This document shows positions 41,266-43,741 of a DNA stretch of 43,741 nt, one piece after another (position 1 is the stretch's first letter; every line of letters begins with the position of its first letter). This DNA comes from an uncultured Oscillospiraceae bacterium (lineage in GTDB: Bacteria > Bacillota > Clostridia > Oscillospirales > Acutalibacteraceae), in the NCBI GenBank assembly GCA_900540295.1, contig UQFM01000006.1, forward strand, positions 1 to 43,741, read 5' to 3'. The notes under the pieces were generated by a model. It did no database searches, had not been told where the DNA came from, and saw only the letters and a list, made by a program, of their open reading frames with translations. Position numbers and translations under genes: made by a program.

Positions 41266-41320
41266 GTAGGGGCGGACTTCCATGTCCGCCCGAGCTGATT
41301 GTTAAATCTGCACATACAAC
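41266..41320. repeat. GTAGGGGCG palindrome with GGAC arm and conserved flank
   Basis: GGGCGGAC/GTCCGCCC stem, then CGAGCTGATTGTTAAATCTGCAC, similar to the flank at 41131-41158. Confidence 0.65.
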
Positions 41321-41337
41321 CAGGCTATGCACAATCC

Positions 41338-41370
41338 ATAGGGGTCGGCGTCTCGACGACCCGAGCAAGG
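41338..41370. repeat. Diverged GTAGGGG palindrome
   Basis: ATAGGGGTCG...CGACGACCCGAGC keeps the outer GGGTCG/CGACCC pairing and the CCCGAGC ending. Confidence 0.5.
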
Positions 41371-41406
41371 TTGGATTTCACACTAAATAAACGGCACCTC
41401 ATAAAC

Positions 41407-41445
41407 CGTAGAGGCGCACACTGCGCGCCCGAGCAAAGCGAGACT
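41407..41445. repeat. Diverged GTAGAGGCG palindrome
   Basis: CGTAGAGGCGCACACTGCGCGCCCGAGCAAAGCGAG keeps GGCGC/GCGCC pairing and the CGCCCGAGC ending. Confidence 0.5.
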
Positions 41446-41481
41446 GAGGGGTAGTTTAAAAACTTGCTTTATCAAGCTTTT

Positions 41482-41533
41482 CTCTTCCTCCGTCACGCGC
41501 AAAGCGCGTGCCACCTCCCTCGTCAGAGGGCGG
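41482..41533. repeat. Third repeat family (CTTCCTCCGTCAC...GTCAGAGGG)
   Basis: CACGCGC/GCGCGTG forms one stem and CCCTC/GAGGG another. On the minus strand it spells LTREVARALRV..., a pattern I associate with spurious frames in clostridial genomes. Only one copy is in this window. Confidence 0.45.
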
Positions 41534-41557
41534 AAAATGGTCTTTCGAAAGTTTGAA

Positions 41558-41588
41558 CAGAGGCGCACACCGTGCGCCTCTGCTTTTT
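41558..41588 (+). terminator. Terminator-like palindrome closing the repeat island
   Basis: CAGAGGCGCAC pairs perfectly with GTGCGCCTCTG around ACC, followed by CTTTTT. It shares AGGCGCAC with the copy at 41408, so it may be a repeat used as a terminator. Bases 41589-41632 hold nothing I recognise. Confidence 0.5.
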
Positions 41589-41632
41589 GTGCCGTTTATC
41601 GTTTCAAAAAGACCGTTCAAAGAAAAACAGAT

Positions 41633-41650
41633 GCATTTTTTGCAAAATGC
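41633..41650 (+). promoter_or_regulatory. Inverted repeat upstream of the LytTR gene
   Basis: GCATTTT (41633-41639) and AAAATGC (41644-41650) flank TTGC, with a TATACT (41653-41658) just downstream. It could be an operator. I see no well-spaced -35. Confidence 0.3.
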
Positions 41651-41713
41651 TCTATACTATAAATCAAGGCAGTAAGGAGTGCTCAAACCATACAACAGAA
41701 AGGAAGGAATGCT

Positions 41714-42154
41714 ATGCAAGTGGAAATTCAGCTGGATGCCGCCTGTACAGAGCCGCAGGTCATCATACGGACGGCGCAGGTGGACGATGCGGTGCAGGCA
41801 TTGGCAAAGCGCATATCCGATACGCCGCCGCAGCTGCTCACGGGCAGTCGGGACGGTACAATAGAAATTTTAAATCCGTCGGAACTGATTCGGATATTTG
41901 CAGACGGCGGAAAAACCGTTGCCGTCACCGAAAACGGCACGTATGATTTGCGTCTGCGGCTGTATGAAGCGGAAGAGCGATTGCCGCACAGCTCGTTTGT
42001 GCGGATTTCCAAATCGGAAATTGTGAATCTGCATAAGGTGAAAAGCTTTGATTTGAGCTTTACAGGCACGATTTGCATCCGATTTTTAAACGATACGGTA
42101 ACGTATGTGTCGCGGCGGTATGTCCGCGAAATTAAACAGATTTTAGGCGTGTGA
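41714..42154 (+). CDS. LytTR-family DNA-binding regulator
   Basis: The 146-residue protein has a short N-terminal part and a LytTR domain (about residues 45-146; EILNPSELIRIFADGGKTVAVTENGTYDLRLRLYEAEERL, then FVRISKSEIVNLHKV and VSRRYVREIKQIL, the usual C-terminus). There is no receiver domain, so it is not a standard two-component regulator. It is paired with a DUF3021 membrane protein 10 nt downstream. In this common pairing the membrane protein likely controls the regulator. GAAAGGAAGGA precedes ATG 41714. No target genes are evident here beyond probable autoregulation. Confidence 0.9.
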   Translation: MQVEIQLDAACTEPQVIIRTAQVDDAVQALAKRISDTPPQLLTGSRDGTIEILNPSELIRIFADGGKTVAVTENGTYDLRLRLYEAEERLPHSSFVRISKSEIVNLHKVKSFDLSFTGTICIRFLNDTVTYVSRRYVREIKQILGV

Positions 42155-42164
42155 GGTGTTTTCT

Positions 42165-42620
42165 GTGCGAAATTTAAAAAAAGAAGTTTTGAAACGGCTG
42201 TGTATGGGGATTCCGTTCGGGATTGCCATCGGCTGTGTAATTACGGTGTTCATTTCTGTCGGCGTAGGCGACGGGGAATATTACCCCTATGTACCCGCAC
42301 TTTTGGAAACGGCGGAAACACCGATTCGGGCGGTGATTCTGCAAACGGTTCTGTGCGGTTTGCTGGGTGCGGTTTCCTGCGCAGGGTCTGTGATTTTCAG
42401 CATAGACAGCTGGAGTCTTTTAAAGCAGTCGGGAATTTATTTCCTGATTTTAAGCGCCGCGATGCTCCCTACCGCGTATGTGCTGTATTGGATGGAACAC
42501 AGTTTTCGGGGGGCGGTCGGCTATTTTGCAATGTTTGTACTGATTTTCCTTTTTGTATGGCTGTCGCAGCATATCGGATGGAAAATCAAACTGAAAAAGA
42601 TGAATGCAAAGCTGAAGTAA
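42165..42620 (+). CDS. DUF3021 family membrane protein
   Basis: The 151-residue protein has four membrane segments (near residues 14-32, 57-79, 89-107 and 115-134) and a basic C-terminus (KIKLKKMNAKLK), as in DUF3021 proteins that accompany LytTR regulators. The start is GTG 42165, 6 nt after GAGGTG, rather than the GTG at 42156 that lies within that site. The upstream gene ends 10 nt before it. It probably binds or inhibits the LytTR protein at the membrane; this is inferred from the conserved pairing. Confidence 0.85.
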   Translation: MRNLKKEVLKRLCMGIPFGIAIGCVITVFISVGVGDGEYYPYVPALLETAETPIRAVILQTVLCGLLGAVSCAGSVIFSIDSWSLLKQSGIYFLILSAAMLPTAYVLYWMEHSFRGAVGYFAMFVLIFLFVWLSQHIGWKIKLKKMNAKLK

Positions 42621-42665
42621 GGAAAAAGAAAGCTTTTGTGTTCTGGAATATTCTGAAAATATACG

Positions 42666-42704
42666 CCTCGGTTGTTTTGCAATGACAACCGAGGTGCAAT
42701 TTTT
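42666..42704 (+). terminator. Terminator between convergent genes
   Basis: CCTCGGTTGT (42666-42675) pairs perfectly with ACAACCGAGG (42685-42694), and TTTTT follows after 5 nt. Confidence 0.6.
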
Positions 42705-42708
42705 CTGT

Positions 42709-43581
42709 CTAATCCCAAAGACTGAGTTGCTCGGGCGTGTGTTTTTCCGTAAAGGTTTGCAGATACCGAAATATTTGGGCGTTGTTGCATACGATTCCGT
42801 GTGTCTCGCATTTTTCCGTAAACAACTGCATCAGGCGGGTATTGTTCGGACTTTCGAGAATATACCGATTGCCGTATGTGCGAATGTATTTTTCTTTTAA
42901 CTGCGGGAACAGGCGGTCTAACTGCGCATAAAAGTATTCTCGGTTTCCCTCGCGGAGCGTCAGTCCCATGCCGAAGCAAATCACGCCGTAGACCTGTGCT
43001 TCGGCGCACATATCTAAAATGCCCGAGATATTTTCTTCTGTATCGTTGATAAACGGTAAAATGGGGGTCAGCCATACAACGGTGGGAATGCCCGCGTCAC
43101 GGAGCTGTTTTAAAACGGCGAAACGCGCCTGTGTGGTGCTTACATTCGGCTCGATTTTTCTGCACAAAGCTTCATCATGCGTTGTCAAAGTCATTTGTAC
43201 AACGCATTTTGTTTTTTCGTTTATTTTTTGCAAGAGGTCTAAATCCCGTAAAGTGCGGTCGGATTTGGTGATGACCGTAAATCCGAATCCGTGCGTATAA
43301 ATTAGATGCAGAGCCTGCCGCATATACCCGAGTTCTGTTTCCAGCGGGATATAAGGGTCTGTCATAGCGCCTGTACCAATCATACATTTTTTTCGCTTAT
43401 GCGTCAGAGCATATTCTAATAATTCTATCGCATTTTCTTTGACTGCGATGTCCTCAAAATCATGGTCCATATGATAGCACTTGCTTCTGGAATCGCAGTA
43501 AATGCATCCGTGCGAACAGCCGCGGTATAGATTCATACCGTTTTTTGCAGAAAGGATTCCCTTTGCCTGTATAAAATGCAT
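42709..43581 (-). CDS. SPL-family radical SAM protein
   Basis: The 290-residue protein has the radical SAM cluster motif C22-x3-C26-x2-C29 (GCSHGCIYCDS) preceded by NLYRG. It also has the blocks MIGTGAMTDPYIPLE, FTVITKSDRTLRDLDLL and VQMTLTTHDEALCRKIEPN, typical of proteins annotated as SPL family (spore photoproduct lyase-like) or Rv2578c-like. It is shorter than true SplB and its substrate is unknown. On the minus strand GGAG lies 7 nt before ATG 43581 and overlaps the end of an upstream gene, so the two are co-transcribed. Confidence 0.88.
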   Translation of the reverse strand: MHFIQAKGILSAKNGMNLYRGCSHGCIYCDSRSKCYHMDHDFEDIAVKENAIELLEYALTHKRKKCMIGTGAMTDPYIPLETELGYMRQALHLIYTHGFGFTVITKSDRTLRDLDLLQKINEKTKCVVQMTLTTHDEALCRKIEPNVSTTQARFAVLKQLRDAGIPTVVWLTPILPFINDTEENISGILDMCAEAQVYGVICFGMGLTLREGNREYFYAQLDRLFPQLKEKYIRTYGNRYILESPNNTRLMQLFTEKCETHGIVCNNAQIFRYLQTFTEKHTPEQLSLWD

Positions 43582-43590
43582 AGTTGCTCC

Positions 43591-43686
43591 TTACCGCGCG
43601 GCACAGTTTTTCTTGTGGGCTTTCAGCTTTTTGATTGCCCAGTCGTAGTGGCTTGCCGTGACGCTTACGAAATAAGAGCCTAAGGT
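43591..43686 (-). CDS. 3' end of an unidentified gene, cut by the contig end
   Basis: The minus strand reads in one open frame for 31 codons to TAA at 43591-43593, ending DWAIKKLKAHKKNCAAR with an earlier SYFVSVTASHY. The frame ends at the adapter junction, so the start is missing. Only 7 nt separate its stop from the radical SAM start, implying an operon. Too little is present to name a family. Confidence 0.5.
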   Translation of the reverse strand, partial: TLGSYFVSVTASHYDWAIKKLKAHKKNCAAR

Positions 43687-43741
43687 CTGTCTCTTATACC
43701 CATCTCCGAGCCCACGAGACCGATCAGTATCTCGTATGCCG
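43687..43741 (+). other. Nextera transposase adapter with i7 index and P7 sequence (artefact)
   Basis: CTGTCTCTTATAC begins the Nextera mosaic end. CATCTCCGAGCCCACGAGAC completes the Read 2 adapter (one mismatch: ACCC for ACAC). An 8-base index slot CGATCAGT (43721-43728) follows, then ATCTCGTATGCCG, the start of the P7 arm. This is library adapter left on the contig and should be trimmed. Confidence 0.97.

Noticed and set aside
41118..41368. Minus-strand open frames containing SERSEES-like peptides
   Set aside because: They are translations of intergenic repeats, a known type of false gene.
41383..41568. Minus-strand 61-codon frame (LTREVARALRV)
   Set aside because: Also repeat-derived, with no ribosome binding site.
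41107..41590. CRISPR array
   Set aside because: Repeats are palindromic, of unequal spacing, diverged and of several families; no constant repeat-spacer unit and no cas genes.

Overview
The window is a chromosomal contig from a Gram-positive anaerobe of the class Clostridia, most likely a gut Oscillospirales/Ruminococcaceae-type organism. The basis is a Clostridia-type dcw cluster, a MurE with the meso-diaminopimelate motif DNPR, an ECF vitamin transporter, ferredoxin-linked electron-bifurcation proteins, and intergenic GTAGGGGCG palindromes and 'HSERSEES' repeats that I associate with such genomes. GC is near 50% by eye. The last 55 bases (43687-43741) are not genome: they are Nextera/P7 adapter read-through.

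Layout. 1-3160: trkA-trkH potassium uptake with its own promoter and two terminators. 3326-17762: the division and cell-wall (dcw) cluster mraZ-rsmH-ftsL-PBP(PASTA)-murE-murF-mraY-ftsW-murG-murA-ftsQ-ftsZ. It has one strong promoter before mraZ and another before ftsZ. murD, murC, murB and ddl are absent, and murA and ftsQ overlap out of frame by 140 nt. 17854-19772: a membrane-bound XRE regulator, a repeat patch and a PHP-family phosphoesterase on the minus strand. 19864-25018: a three-gene NuoE/NuoF/(NuoG+NfnB) operon that looks like the Stn-type electron-bifurcating transhydrogenase and has no hydrogenase or formate dehydrogenase catalytic subunit.

24906-33226: a cobalamin (B12) operon. 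A promoter inside the end of the preceding gene drives a cobalamin riboswitch and an intrinsic terminator. These are followed by a wall-anchored alpha/alpha-barrel protein, a DUF4430 lipoprotein, an ECF transporter (T protein, fused double ATPase, S component), metF, a DUF5685 protein, an HPD-less J-domain protein with a cysteine-rich tail, and a small membrane protein. The first two proteins correspond to the two separate domains of animal intrinsic factor/transcobalamin. I read the locus as a bacterial surface B12-capture device split over two polypeptides, feeding an ECF importer; metF supplies methyl-THF to B12-dependent methionine synthesis. This is the most interesting system in the window.

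33223-40182: pyrE, radC, a frameshifted Nudix gene, a structured palindromic element, and uvrB-uvrA behind a promoter with a LexA (SOS) box. 40220-43686: an AT-rich orphan gene, a 480-bp island of at least three repeat families, a LytTR/DUF3021 pair, an SPL-type radical SAM protein on the minus strand, and the 3' end of one more minus-strand gene cut by the adapter. I found no tRNA, rRNA, CRISPR array, insertion sequence or prophage gene.
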